Origin: Flavobacteriaceae bacterium PS02336
GTDB lineage: Bacteria > Bacteroidota > Bacteroidia > Flavobacteriales > Flavobacteriaceae
Length of the DNA: 64,000 nucleotides
Assembly: GCA_029960065.1 (NCBI GenBank)
Contig: JASCOF010000001.1
Coordinates: 682,001 to 746,000 of the forward strand
Direction of reading: 5' to 3'
Shown here: positions 16,302-23,498 of the stretch, one piece after another
Layout: the number at the start of each line of letters is the position of its first letter
Position numbering within the stretch: the stretch's first letter is position 1
The notes under the pieces: generated by a model
Seen by the model: the letters and a program-made list of their open reading frames with translations, nothing else
Database searches by the model: none
What the model was told of the DNA's origin: nothing
Program-made: the position numbers and the translations under genes

Positions 16302-16332
16302 CAAAAATAAGGATTAAATTAAAGAGTTTCAA
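16302..16332 (-). promoter_or_regulatory. Promoter of the DUF1599 gene
   Basis: The minus strand carries TTG, 20 bp, TATTTTTG, with the -7 about 30 bases before the start codon. The -33 element lies in the left arm of an inverted repeat that runs up to folP. Confidence 0.6.
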
Positions 16333-16422
16333 GTTTCAGGTTTTCTTTGTTTCAAGTTTTTTCTAAACAAAGTGTTAACGGCGCGAACTTGAAACTTGAA
16401 ACAAAATAAAAACTTGAAACAA
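16324..16422. repeat. Inverted repeat abutting the folP start codon
   Basis: GTTTCAAGTTTCAGGTT on the left and AACTTGAAACTTGAAAC on the right form a 17-bp inverted pair with one mismatch. Further copies of the same (AACTTGAAAC / GTTTCAAGTT) words occur inside. The last copy, ACTTGAAACAAA, is directly followed by the folP ATG, so the folP leader can fold into this hairpin. Such elements are frequent between Flavobacterium genes. Confidence 0.75.
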
Positions 16423-16423
16423 A

Positions 16424-17248
16424 ATGTTGATTAACTGCAAAGGCGGACTTATAGATTTATCGATTCCTAAAGTAATGGGAATTTTGAATGTCACGCCAAA
16501 TTCTTTCTTTGACGGAGGAAAATATAAAAACGAAGACGAAATTATTTCGCAAGTTGATAAAATGCTTTCTGAAGGTGCGTCATTTATTGATATTGGAGCC
16601 TATTCTAGCAAACCAAGCGCTGAGTTTGTTACAGAACAAGAAGAAATCGACCGAATTGTTCCTGCAATAGAATTAATCTTAAAACATTTTCCGAAAGCTT
16701 TATTGTCAATCGATACATTTAGAGCTGAAGTTGCAAAAGCAAGCATAGAAAGCGGTGCAGCGATTATCAACGATATTGCAGCGGGAGAGTTAGATGGTAA
16801 AATGTTTGAAGTAATTGCAAAATACAATGTGCCGTACATTATGATGCACATGCGCGGTAATCCGCAAACGATGCAGAGTTTAACGCATTATGAAGATATT
16901 ATAAAAGAAATATTGTTCTATTTTTCTGAAAAAGTGAAACAGGCGAGAGCGTTAGGAATCAACGATTTGATTTTGGATCCAGGTTTCGGTTTTGCCAAAA
17001 CAACCGATCAGAATTATGAAGTCATGCAGAAAATGGAACTTTTTAATCTTTTAGATTTACCTGTTTTAGCAGGAATTTCTCGAAAATCAATGATTTATAA
17101 AGCGCTTGATATTACACCGCAGGAAGCCCTAAATGGAACAACGTTTCTGAACACTATTGCTTTAACAAAAGGTGCAAAAATTCTTAGAGTGCATGATGTG
17201 AAAGAAGCAGTGGAATGTGTTACTTTGTTTAATAAAATGAATTTTTAA
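16424..17248 (+). CDS. folP: Dihydropteroate synthase
   Basis: The 274-residue enzyme joins p-aminobenzoate to dihydropterin pyrophosphate in folate synthesis. Signatures are clear: MGILNVTPNSFFDGGKY, FIDIGAYSSKP, SIDTFRAEVA, IINDIAAG, MHMRGNPQTMQ, LDPGFGFAKT and LAGISRKSMI. The ATG directly follows an inverted repeat and lacks a strong Shine-Dalgarno sequence, as is normal in Bacteroidota. It is divergent from the DUF1599 gene. Two secreted proteins of unknown role follow on the same strand. Confidence 0.96.
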   Translation: MLINCKGGLIDLSIPKVMGILNVTPNSFFDGGKYKNEDEIISQVDKMLSEGASFIDIGAYSSKPSAEFVTEQEEIDRIVPAIELILKHFPKALLSIDTFRAEVAKASIESGAAIINDIAAGELDGKMFEVIAKYNVPYIMMHMRGNPQTMQSLTHYEDIIKEILFYFSEKVKQARALGINDLILDPGFGFAKTTDQNYEVMQKMELFNLLDLPVLAGISRKSMIYKALDITPQEALNGTTFLNTIALTKGAKILRVHDVKEAVECVTLFNKMNF

Positions 17249-17274
17249 ATTACCTTTAAAGCTTTGATGTTGAA

Positions 17275-18096
17275 ATGAAAAATAAATATTACCTAATTTA
17301 CTTTATTTGTTTTGTGGTTAATTTAAGTTACTCACAGGCGCCTTTACCACCACCGCCACCAAAACAAAATGCAAAAGATTTGATTTACGGAGATCCTCAT
17401 GGAAAAGATAAAAATCAAAAATCAGGAGTTCAGGTATCTAAAGTAAAAACTAGCACAAAAGCTAGTGAAAATGGCTCTCAAAAAAGTGCTCAAAAATTTA
17501 ATATTGCGATTACTGAATCAACAAATCCAAATTCTGTTTATTACTGCAAAAATATAGAAGCTCTAATTCAAAAAGGAGATACAACGGCTATAACCGCTGC
17601 GCAAATAATAAGTTTGACTAAATATAAAATTTATACTAATACAATAAATCCAAGTAATCTGGATAGTTTAGCAAGTAAAGTATATAAACTGAATGAAGCC
17701 AAAAAATATGACGAAGCAATTGTAGTGGCTAAAGAAATTTTAAATCAAAGTCCAAACAATATTACTGGTCATAAAGAATTAGCTTTCGCTTACAAAAAAC
17801 TTGGAAATACAGAATTAGCTAATATTCATTTTTTAATGATGGTTAAGATTATTGAATCGGTATTTAAGTATGGAGAAGGAAGTCGTGAATCACCTTATAT
17901 TTTGAATAATTTTTTTGAAGGTATATCTATTTATGAAGCCAAATTTGGATTGTTTCCACAAAAGACGAGACTAATTCTAACGAAAGAAAAAGTACTTTTA
18001 GGAGGTTATGACAGTTATCATATTATGCGCTTTGCAAATTTGACGCATTGGTTTCCGATGCTGAAAGAAGGCGATTATAAAATTGAATTAAATTAA
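17275..18096 (+). CDS. Secreted TPR-containing protein, function unknown
   Basis: The 273-residue protein has a signal peptide (about 1-20), a proline run PLPPPPPKQ just after it, and a low-complexity Lys/Ser linker to about residue 70. A pair of TPR-like helices (AKKYDEAIVVAKEILNQSP, GHKELAFAYKKLGNTELA) spans about 140-185. The C-terminal region FGLFPQKTRLILTKEKVLLGG is conserved in feel but not recognised by me; a DUF4919-type domain is possible. It starts 26 bp after folP and is followed at 19 bp by a lipoprotein gene, so the three may form one unit. Confidence 0.7.
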   Translation: MKNKYYLIYFICFVVNLSYSQAPLPPPPPKQNAKDLIYGDPHGKDKNQKSGVQVSKVKTSTKASENGSQKSAQKFNIAITESTNPNSVYYCKNIEALIQKGDTTAITAAQIISLTKYKIYTNTINPSNLDSLASKVYKLNEAKKYDEAIVVAKEILNQSPNNITGHKELAFAYKKLGNTELANIHFLMMVKIIESVFKYGEGSRESPYILNNFFEGISIYEAKFGLFPQKTRLILTKEKVLLGGYDSYHIMRFANLTHWFPMLKEGDYKIELN

Positions 18097-18115
18097 GAAG
18101 ATAAATTAATTAAGA

Positions 18116-18748
18116 ATGAAATATTTTGTTTTACTTGTTTGTTTGGTTCTTTTCTCCTGCGGGAAAAAAGAAGATGTTTTACTTCCAAAATCTAATCTTA
18201 CAATTGTAAAAGACGTACAAGATCTTTCGCCAATTTATATCTTCTTTAAAGTGGAAGGAAAAGATACAATTGCAGATGTAAATCGAAAAAGCAGTATCAT
18301 TTCGACCAATTGGATTTTAAATATTGACAAACGTCTGCCTTTAAAATTAGTTATTCCTGAAGTGATTAAATTGCAGGAAAAAAAGCGAGCAGACAGTGCG
18401 CACAAAAATGAAAATGCCGAAAATTATTATTCTTATGCCGATTCTATAGGAAAGAATTTAGCCTTTCTGCCTTTCACGAAAGTGTTTTACAAAATGGAAA
18501 GACCTTCTAAAGGAAGTTTTGCAGTTTACTTTAGAAAAGGGAAAAAACAGGTTTTAATGGGAAATAAGGAAATTAAAATAACAGAAATACTGCAACAATT
18601 TTACAGCATAAAATTTGAAAGAGTGCCAAATATGGTTTTTTTATTCGATAAGAACATGAGTTATGAAGAGTATATTCAGTATAAAATAGTACTGCAAAGA
18701 CACGTGACCCATAATCTTGACGTACTTCCTGTAGAATTCATTTTCTAA
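18116..18748 (+). CDS. Lipoprotein of unknown function
   Basis: The product is 210 residues with a lipoprotein signal (MKYFVLLVCLVLFSCGKKED, lipid Cys at 15). The mature part is mixed alpha/beta. It ends with FDKNMSYEEYIQYKIVLQRH, which faintly recalls the periplasmic ExbD fold, but the usual N-terminal membrane anchor of ExbD is absent. No enzyme motif is seen. It ends 33 bp from the convergent rlmH gene. Confidence 0.65.
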   Translation: MKYFVLLVCLVLFSCGKKEDVLLPKSNLTIVKDVQDLSPIYIFFKVEGKDTIADVNRKSSIISTNWILNIDKRLPLKLVIPEVIKLQEKKRADSAHKNENAENYYSYADSIGKNLAFLPFTKVFYKMERPSKGSFAVYFRKGKKQVLMGNKEIKITEILQQFYSIKFERVPNMVFLFDKNMSYEEYIQYKIVLQRHVTHNLDVLPVEFIF

Positions 18749-18781
18749 ACTGAATACTGTAAACTGGGACTAAAAACTGTT

Positions 18782-19255
18782 TTATTGATGATGATAAGGT
18801 TCATTTCGTAATATTGTGAAACCGCGATACAATTGTTCGATAAAAAATAAACGAACCATTTGATGCGAAAACGTCATTAGCGAAAGTGAAACTTTTCCCT
18901 GAGCTTTTTTGTAAACAGTTTCAGAAAATCCATAAGGACCGCCAATCACAAAAACTAAAGTTTTTACTCCTGAGTTCATTTTTTTTTGCAATTCTTCAGA
19001 AAAACCTACGCTGGAGAAGTTTTTTCCGTTTTCATCCAATAAAATCAACTGATCGGTTGCTGAAAGTTTGGAAAGAATCAATTCGCCTTCTTTTTCTTTT
19101 TGCTGACTTTCAGATAAGTTTTTTACGTTTTTGATGTCGGGAATAATCTCCAAATCAAATTTGATGTAAAACGACAAACGTTTGGTATAATCGTCAATCA
19201 AAGTTTGAAGCGATTTGTTATCTGTTTTGCCAATGGCGATAAGTTTGATATTCAT
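18782..19255 (-). CDS. rlmH: 23S rRNA (pseudouridine-1915-N3) methyltransferase
   Basis: The 157-residue SPOUT-class enzyme methylates pseudouridine 1915 in 23S rRNA helix 69. Motifs: MNIKLIAIGKTDN at the start, LILLDENGKNFSS, VFVIGGPYGFSE for the knotted SAM site, SLSLMTFSHQMVRLFFIEQLYRG and the family terminus NEPYHHQ. Length is standard. It is transcribed alone, convergent with the unknown lipoprotein gene. Confidence 0.96.
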   Translation of the reverse strand: MNIKLIAIGKTDNKSLQTLIDDYTKRLSFYIKFDLEIIPDIKNVKNLSESQQKEKEGELILSKLSATDQLILLDENGKNFSSVGFSEELQKKMNSGVKTLVFVIGGPYGFSETVYKKAQGKVSLSLMTFSHQMVRLFFIEQLYRGFTILRNEPYHHQ

Positions 19256-19317
19256 TTAGGTAAGTTTTATTTGCCACTAATTACACTAATTAGCACGAAT
19301 TTTATTTTTTTGCCACT

Positions 19318-19333
19318 CCCGATAGCTATCGGG
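19318..19333. repeat. 16-bp perfect palindrome
   Basis: CCCGATAGCTATCGGG is fully self-complementary. It lies within a 230-base intergenic stretch made of repeat-like sequence between rlmH and the next minus-strand gene. Confidence 0.6.
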
Positions 19334-19361
19334 ATAAAAGGATTAGAATGATTTCTTTAGA

Positions 19362-19430
19362 TTGTCACCCTGAGCGAAGTCGAAGGGCTTTCCAATTGGA
19401 CGTAGGCTTCGACTTCGCTCAACCTGACAA
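19362..19430. repeat. Inverted-repeat element, TGAGCGAAGTCGAAG family (copy 1)
   Basis: The left arm TTGTCACCCTGAGCGAAGTC and the right arm GACTTCGCTCAACCTGACAA are near-perfect reverse complements, with GAAGGGCT and TAGGCTTC forming the inner stem. A second member of the same family is at 23400-23474. Both are in gaps between minus-strand genes. Confidence 0.75.
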
Positions 19431-19485
19431 AAACAGCAAATAGAAAATCCTTTTTAACCCTTTTAATTTGTGGCAAAACAAAACA

Positions 19486-19788
19486 CTATTTTTTATTTTC
19501 AAAAACCGTTTCAAAATGCTCTACAACAGGAAACGGTTCATAATAATGATGTAAAATTTTCTTCCATTCTAAATACGCTTCGGAAGTTCTGAAACCTATT
19601 GTATGATCTTCAAGCGTATTCCAGTCGACTAATAAAAGATATTTGTTTTCTACTTCAAGACATTTTTCTAAACGATGTCCTAAATAACCATCAATTGATG
19701 AAATATATTGACTTGCTTTGGCAAAATCAGCTTCAAATTGATTTGTTAATTCTGATTTTACAAAAAGAAATGCGGTTTCAAGTATCAT
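19486..19788 (-). CDS. Antibiotic biosynthesis monooxygenase (ABM)-fold protein
   Basis: The 100-residue protein fits the dimeric alpha+beta-barrel ABM family: a first strand ILETAFLFVKSE, helix FEADFAKASQYISSIDGYLGHRL, strand YLLLVDWNTLEDHTIGFRTSEAY and the terminal YYEPFPVVEHFE. Small members of this family include quinol monooxygenases and heme-degrading enzymes, but many have no known activity. No specific substrate can be suggested. It is separated from adenosine deaminase by a palindromic repeat. Confidence 0.78.
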   Translation of the reverse strand: MILETAFLFVKSELTNQFEADFAKASQYISSIDGYLGHRLEKCLEVENKYLLLVDWNTLEDHTIGFRTSEAYLEWKKILHHYYEPFPVVEHFETVFENKK

Positions 19789-19803
19789 ATTTAAATGAAT
19801 TTT

Positions 19804-19872
19804 ATCTGCTTAATCTGCCAAATCTGCGAGAGTATATTTTTCCCGCAGATTAAGCAGATCTGACAGATTTTA
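19804..19872. repeat. Inverted repeat, ATCTGCTTAATCTGC arms
   Basis: A 15-bp perfect inverted pair (ATCTGCTTAATCTGC at 19804-19818, GCAGATTAAGCAGAT at 19845-19859) is followed by further ATCTG words. It lies between two minus-strand genes and may act as a terminator-like hairpin for neither, since it lacks a T-run on the correct side. Confidence 0.7.
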
Positions 19873-19879
19873 TTTTTTA

Positions 19880-21295
19880 CTAGTTTTTTGAGAACTTTGC
19901 TTCAAAAGCTTTAAAACGATTATCTAAATCTTTAATCAATTGTCTTTTAACCGATTCATCTTGAATAAAACTGTAATTGATGCTGTTGTAAACGTACTTT
20001 TTAATTGTTTCGTAATTCACATCCGGATATCTTTTTGCTAATAAAACATATTGTTCAGTCATATTACTTCTCAAAATTCCCGCGTCGTCTGTACTGATTA
20101 CAATTGGAACATTAAATTCTTTGTAGAGCGTAAACGGATGTCTGTTTTCTTTTACTTTTAAAATGAATTCGTTACTCACCAAATTGATCTCAATCGGAAT
20201 ATTGTTTTTAGACATATATTTCAATAAATCGTATGAATTAGCTTCGTAAGCAATATCAACACCATGACCAATTCTATTTGCACCAGCAATATAAATCGCA
20301 TCGTTAATATGCCAAGTCAATTCTTCAGGTTGCACTAAGCCTAAAGTCAATTCGCCAGCGTGAAGCGTGTATTTAACGTCAGGAAATTTAGAGTGGCAAT
20401 ATTTAAACATCACCATATGAAGCCAGTAATCTTTCATTGAATTTTCACCATGTTCTGGAGAAACGATATTAACACCTGCTGTAAGTTTACTTTCGTTAGA
20501 AGATATAAAAGCGATAGTCAAATTTTTGAATAAATCTACAGGTTCCATAAAACGCAGTACAAAGTTTTGATAGCGCATTGTAAATTTGTCGTCATCAATT
20601 TTTAAATCTTTATGAAGTTTGGCTAGGAAATTAGTATTGAAATCAGCAGCATATTTTTTCGCGTCTTTTTTCTGAAGTGATTTATACAATTCATCTAAAA
20701 GTTTTAAAACGGCACTTTCATCTTTTTGAGCAGAAGCCTGACGCAATTTTGTGTTGAAATCATTTAAATCTGAAACATTCATATCGCATGGAATAGTTGA
20801 TAATTGTGTTTCGATATAAGAAACATTTTCCGCAATAGCGCGTTTTTTTAATTCAAGCATTCCTTCGGCAAAATGACCTTTAATCGTAGGCTCAAATTTC
20901 ATAAAAGAATCAAAAAACTGATCGTCAGAAGGTACAGAACCATTATAATCTTTAACAGACCAAGTCTGCATAATCTGCTGTTGGTAATAATCTAATTTTC
21001 CTTTTTTTGTAAGTGATGAAAAGTTTTCCCAGTTTCCGTTTTCAGGTTTGGTTTTCGAAACTGCCATAGTTTCCAGATTCAAATAAAAATCTTCTGCAAT
21101 TGCTCTTTCTAAAAGCGGTTCTGCATAAACGGATCCTGAAAAATGGTGGTGTAAATCGCCTCCTTTAGGCATTTGTTGAAAAAAAGCTGTTAAGAGAGCT
21201 TCATTGTTTCTGTTTTTTTCTAAATAACTCTCAGCCGTTTGAGAAAAGCTGATTTGTGCTATAAAAATACAGAAAAGCGTAATTATCCTTGTCAT
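19880..21295 (-). CDS. Secreted adenosine deaminase (ADGF-like)
   Basis: The 471-residue enzyme begins with a signal peptide (about 1-18). The adenosine deaminase TIM-barrel motifs follow: KGGDLHHHFSGS (H49, H51), YTLHAGELTLG with the third zinc histidine and catalytic Glu, ANRIGHGVDIAYE, EINLVSNEFIL and VISTDDAGILR (metal and catalytic Asp). Its length and N-terminal extension resemble secreted ADGF-type deaminases rather than cytoplasmic Add (about 330 residues). Deamination of extracytoplasmic adenosine to inosine would feed purine salvage. A possible -7 element (TATATTTG on the minus strand) lies at 21317-21324. Confidence 0.9.
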   Translation of the reverse strand: MTRIITLFCIFIAQISFSQTAESYLEKNRNNEALLTAFFQQMPKGGDLHHHFSGSVYAEPLLERAIAEDFYLNLETMAVSKTKPENGNWENFSSLTKKGKLDYYQQQIMQTWSVKDYNGSVPSDDQFFDSFMKFEPTIKGHFAEGMLELKKRAIAENVSYIETQLSTIPCDMNVSDLNDFNTKLRQASAQKDESAVLKLLDELYKSLQKKDAKKYAADFNTNFLAKLHKDLKIDDDKFTMRYQNFVLRFMEPVDLFKNLTIAFISSNESKLTAGVNIVSPEHGENSMKDYWLHMVMFKYCHSKFPDVKYTLHAGELTLGLVQPEELTWHINDAIYIAGANRIGHGVDIAYEANSYDLLKYMSKNNIPIEINLVSNEFILKVKENRHPFTLYKEFNVPIVISTDDAGILRSNMTEQYVLLAKRYPDVNYETIKKYVYNSINYSFIQDESVKRQLIKDLDNRFKAFEAKFSKN

Positions 21296-21316
21296 ACTCT
21301 AAGATTAAATTACGCG

Positions 21317-21324
21317 CAAATATA
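21317..21324 (-). promoter_or_regulatory. -7 element for the adenosine deaminase gene
   Basis: The minus strand reads TATATTTG, matching TAnnTTTG, 22 bases before the start codon. No -33 TTG is found at the expected distance. Confidence 0.4.
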
Positions 21325-21370
21325 CGAGTTTCTGAGGAGATTTTAAAATTTTTGTTTTTGGTGTGGTTGG

Positions 21371-21637
21371 TTTTAACGCAAAGAACGCAAGGTTCTATTA
21401 TATGCGGAACGTAATATAAACGCAAAGTTCGCAAAGCTTTGTATAAAAAAACTTTGTGAACTTTGCGTAATTCTTTGTGTGCTTTGCGGTTAATTTTGTT
21501 TTTTGATTCCGTGATTTTTAACGCAAAGAACGCAAGGTTTTATTATATGCGGAACGTAATATAAACGCAAAGTTCGCAAAGCTTTGTCTAAAAAACTTTG
21601 CGAACTTTGCGTAATTCTTTGCGAGCTTTGCGGTTAA
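21371..21637. repeat. Two tandem copies of a nested palindromic element, about 122 bp each
   Basis: Copy 1 is 21371-21493 and copy 2 is 21516-21637; they differ at only a few positions. Each contains an inner inverted pair, ACGCAAAGTTCGCAAAG and CTTTGCGAACTTTGCGT, perfect in copy 2 and with one mismatch in copy 1. An outer, weaker pair is TTAACGCAAAGAACGCAAG and CTTTGCGAGCTTTGCGGTTAA. The spacer TATATGCGGAACGTAATATAA is kept in both. It accounts for most of a 381-base gap with no gene. Confidence 0.85.
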
Positions 21638-21676
21638 AAAAACTTAGAACCTTAGCACCTCATCTTAGCATCTCTT

Positions 21677-21958
21677 TTAAGAAAGCACATCACGAATTTC
21701 CTCCACCTTATCAAAAACACTTTTTGCAAAAGGACAAAGCGGAATAATTTTTACATTGTTTTTTCTGGCATATTCTACAGCTGCCAGAACCAGTTTTTTA
21801 CCAACACCTTTTCCGTTAAAATCTGGACTTACTTCTGTGTGATCGATAATAAATTTTGAATCTCCAGCCCAAGTGTAGGTCATTTTTCCTGCTTCTCTGC
21901 CATCTTCGATTGCTTCAAAATAGCCTTTTTTGGTATCGTTAATTTGTTGAATTTCCAT
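21677..21958 (-). CDS. Small GNAT-family N-acetyltransferase (NATD1/YjdJ-like)
   Basis: The 93-residue protein is a minimal GNAT domain. It shows MTYTWAG, IIDHTEVSPDFNGKGVGKKLVLAAVEYARKN with the acetyl-CoA-binding loop, and IIPLCPFAKSVFDK. This short form belongs to the group that includes human NATD1. The substrate is unknown. It is the last gene of a three-gene unit after pirin and OsmC genes, with a 5-bp gap to the latter. Confidence 0.85.
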   Translation of the reverse strand: MEIQQINDTKKGYFEAIEDGREAGKMTYTWAGDSKFIIDHTEVSPDFNGKGVGKKLVLAAVEYARKNNVKIIPLCPFAKSVFDKVEEIRDVLS

Positions 21959-21963
21959 TGTAA

Positions 21964-22359
21964 TTATATTAATGTGGTTTTAATTTCTATTGAATGTGTC
22001 AATGTTTTATGAATCGGACAGCTGTTGGCAATCGTTTCTAATCTTTGCCTTTGTGTTTCGTCAACTTCACCAATTACTTCGATTTTTCGCGTAAATACCG
22101 ATACACTTCGTTCAGAATCTCTGTCAAAATCAATTTTTACATTGATTTCCTCGACGTTCCATTGTTTACGATTAATGTACATTCGCAAAGTAATCACGGT
22201 GCAGGAAGCCAATGAAGCTGCCAAAAGCTCAGTCGGATTTAAACCCAAATTTTTTCCGCCTAATGCCTGCGGTTCATCCGAAATTAAAATATTATCGCTG
22301 GCTGATTTTATTTCTGTTCGATACAAACGTGTATCTATTTTTGCTGATATTGTATCCAT
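21964..22359 (-). CDS. OsmC/Ohr-family peroxiredoxin-like protein
   Basis: The 131-residue protein carries the two redox cysteines of the OsmC family: one in LLAASLASCTVITLRMY (about residue 53) and one in IANSCPIHKTL (about 113). The family reduces organic hydroperoxides through these thiols. It lies between a pirin gene (3 bp upstream) and a GNAT gene, which suggests a small stress-response unit. Whether it favours organic or fatty-acid peroxides cannot be judged. Confidence 0.9.
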   Translation of the reverse strand: MDTISAKIDTRLYRTEIKSASDNILISDEPQALGGKNLGLNPTELLAASLASCTVITLRMYINRKQWNVEEINVKIDFDRDSERSVSVFTRKIEVIGEVDETQRQRLETIANSCPIHKTLTHSIEIKTTLI

Positions 22360-22362
22360 ATA

Positions 22363-23244
22363 TTATTTAATTCTTGGTTCAGGTAATGGCACAAATTCGG
22401 TTTCGCCTGGAACTTTTGGGAAAGTCTGTTCTGTCCAGTCTTTTTTTGCTTTTTCGATGAGGTTTTTATCCGAAGAAACAAAATTCCAAAAGATAAAATG
22501 TTCTTCAGGAAATGGTTGTCCGCCAAAGATATAAACAGTTGAATTTTCGGAAATTTCAAATTCGCAAAGAGAAGCTTCAGTCGTAATTAAAATTTGTCTC
22601 GGATCATAAACATGTTCGCCATTTTTAATACTTCCTTCTAAAATATACAAACCGCTCTCGCCAAATAAATCTTTTCCGATATTGATTTTCTTCGCTGCTG
22701 TACTTTTTATTTCAATAAAATAAAGCGGACTGTAAACTGGAACCGGAGATTTTTTGCCAAAAGCTTCACCGGCAATTAATTTATATGAAACGCCGTCTTC
22801 TTCCCAAGCCGGAATATCATCAGCTTCAACGTGTGTGAAATTCGGATCCATTTGCTCCAATTCTTTTGGAAGCGCCACCCAAATCTGTAATCCGTGAAGC
22901 ATTTTGTCTGAATGTCTTAAATATTCAGGAGTTCTTTCAGAGTGAACTATTCCTTTTCCAGCGGTCATCCAGTTAACGGCACCTGGTTTTATTTCTAATT
23001 CTGTTCCTAAACTGTCACGGTGCATAATGCTTCCTTCAAACAAAAAAGTAAGAGTTGAAAGTCCAATGTGCGGATGCGGCGGAACATCCATATTTTCATG
23101 ATCGCTTAAATGCGCAGGTCCCATATGATCTATAAAGACAAATGGTCCGACAGCTCTTTTTTCACGGAAAGGTAATAAACGGCCTACCATAAAGTTGCCA
23201 ATATTGGCAGCACGTTCTTCGATAATTAAACTGATATTTGACAT
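22363..23244 (-). CDS. Pirin family protein (bicupin)
   Basis: The 293-residue protein has the N-terminal pirin cupin with FIDHMGPAHL, VPPHPHIGLSTLTFLFEG, MHRDSLGTELEIKPG and GIVHSERTP, giving the metal-binding His-His-His-Glu set. A second cupin (about 180-290) is more divergent. Bacterial pirins include quercetin dioxygenase-like enzymes and redox-sensing proteins. It is first in a unit with the OsmC and GNAT genes. A -7-like TAATTTTG occurs on the minus strand at 23270-23277. Confidence 0.92.
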   Translation of the reverse strand: MSNISLIIEERAANIGNFMVGRLLPFREKRAVGPFVFIDHMGPAHLSDHENMDVPPHPHIGLSTLTFLFEGSIMHRDSLGTELEIKPGAVNWMTAGKGIVHSERTPEYLRHSDKMLHGLQIWVALPKELEQMDPNFTHVEADDIPAWEEDGVSYKLIAGEAFGKKSPVPVYSPLYFIEIKSTAAKKINIGKDLFGESGLYILEGSIKNGEHVYDPRQILITTEASLCEFEISENSTVYIFGGQPFPEEHFIFWNFVSSDKNLIEKAKKDWTEQTFPKVPGETEFVPLPEPRIK

Positions 23245-23269
23245 GCGGTATTTTGATTTGATTTGAAAA

Positions 23270-23277
23270 CAAAATTA
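23270..23277 (-). promoter_or_regulatory. -7 element for the pirin-OsmC-GNAT unit
   Basis: TAATTTTG on the minus strand matches TAnnTTTG and lies 26 bases before the pirin start. No clear -33 element accompanies it. Confidence 0.4.
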
Positions 23278-23399
23278 CAGTTGTGATAGAAATCTGTAAC
23301 TTAATTTAGATTAAGAAACTTGTTTTTAGTTTTTTTGAATTATAAAAGTAAGGAAAATCTAGAATAATTCATTTTATTATTGTTAAGTGAAATGTGGTT

Positions 23400-23474
23400 T
23401 TGTCAGACTGAGCGAAGTCGAAGTCCCACATGCTGAATCACTTTGCGGGACTTGGACTCCGCTCAGTCTGACAA
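23400..23474. repeat. Inverted-repeat element, TGAGCGAAGTCGAAG family (copy 2)
   Basis: Left arm TTGTCAGACTGAGCGAAGTC and right arm GACTCCGCTCAGTCTGACAA pair over most of their length. GAAGTCCC and GGGACTTG form the inner stem. It is related to the element at 19362-19430. Confidence 0.75.
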
Positions 23475-23498
23475 TCTTGATGAAAACTCCTTTTTTGA

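Noticed and set aside
18116..18748. Lipoprotein considered as ExbD
   Set aside because: It lacks the N-terminal membrane anchor and key Asp of ExbD; the similarity is limited to a short C-terminal segment.
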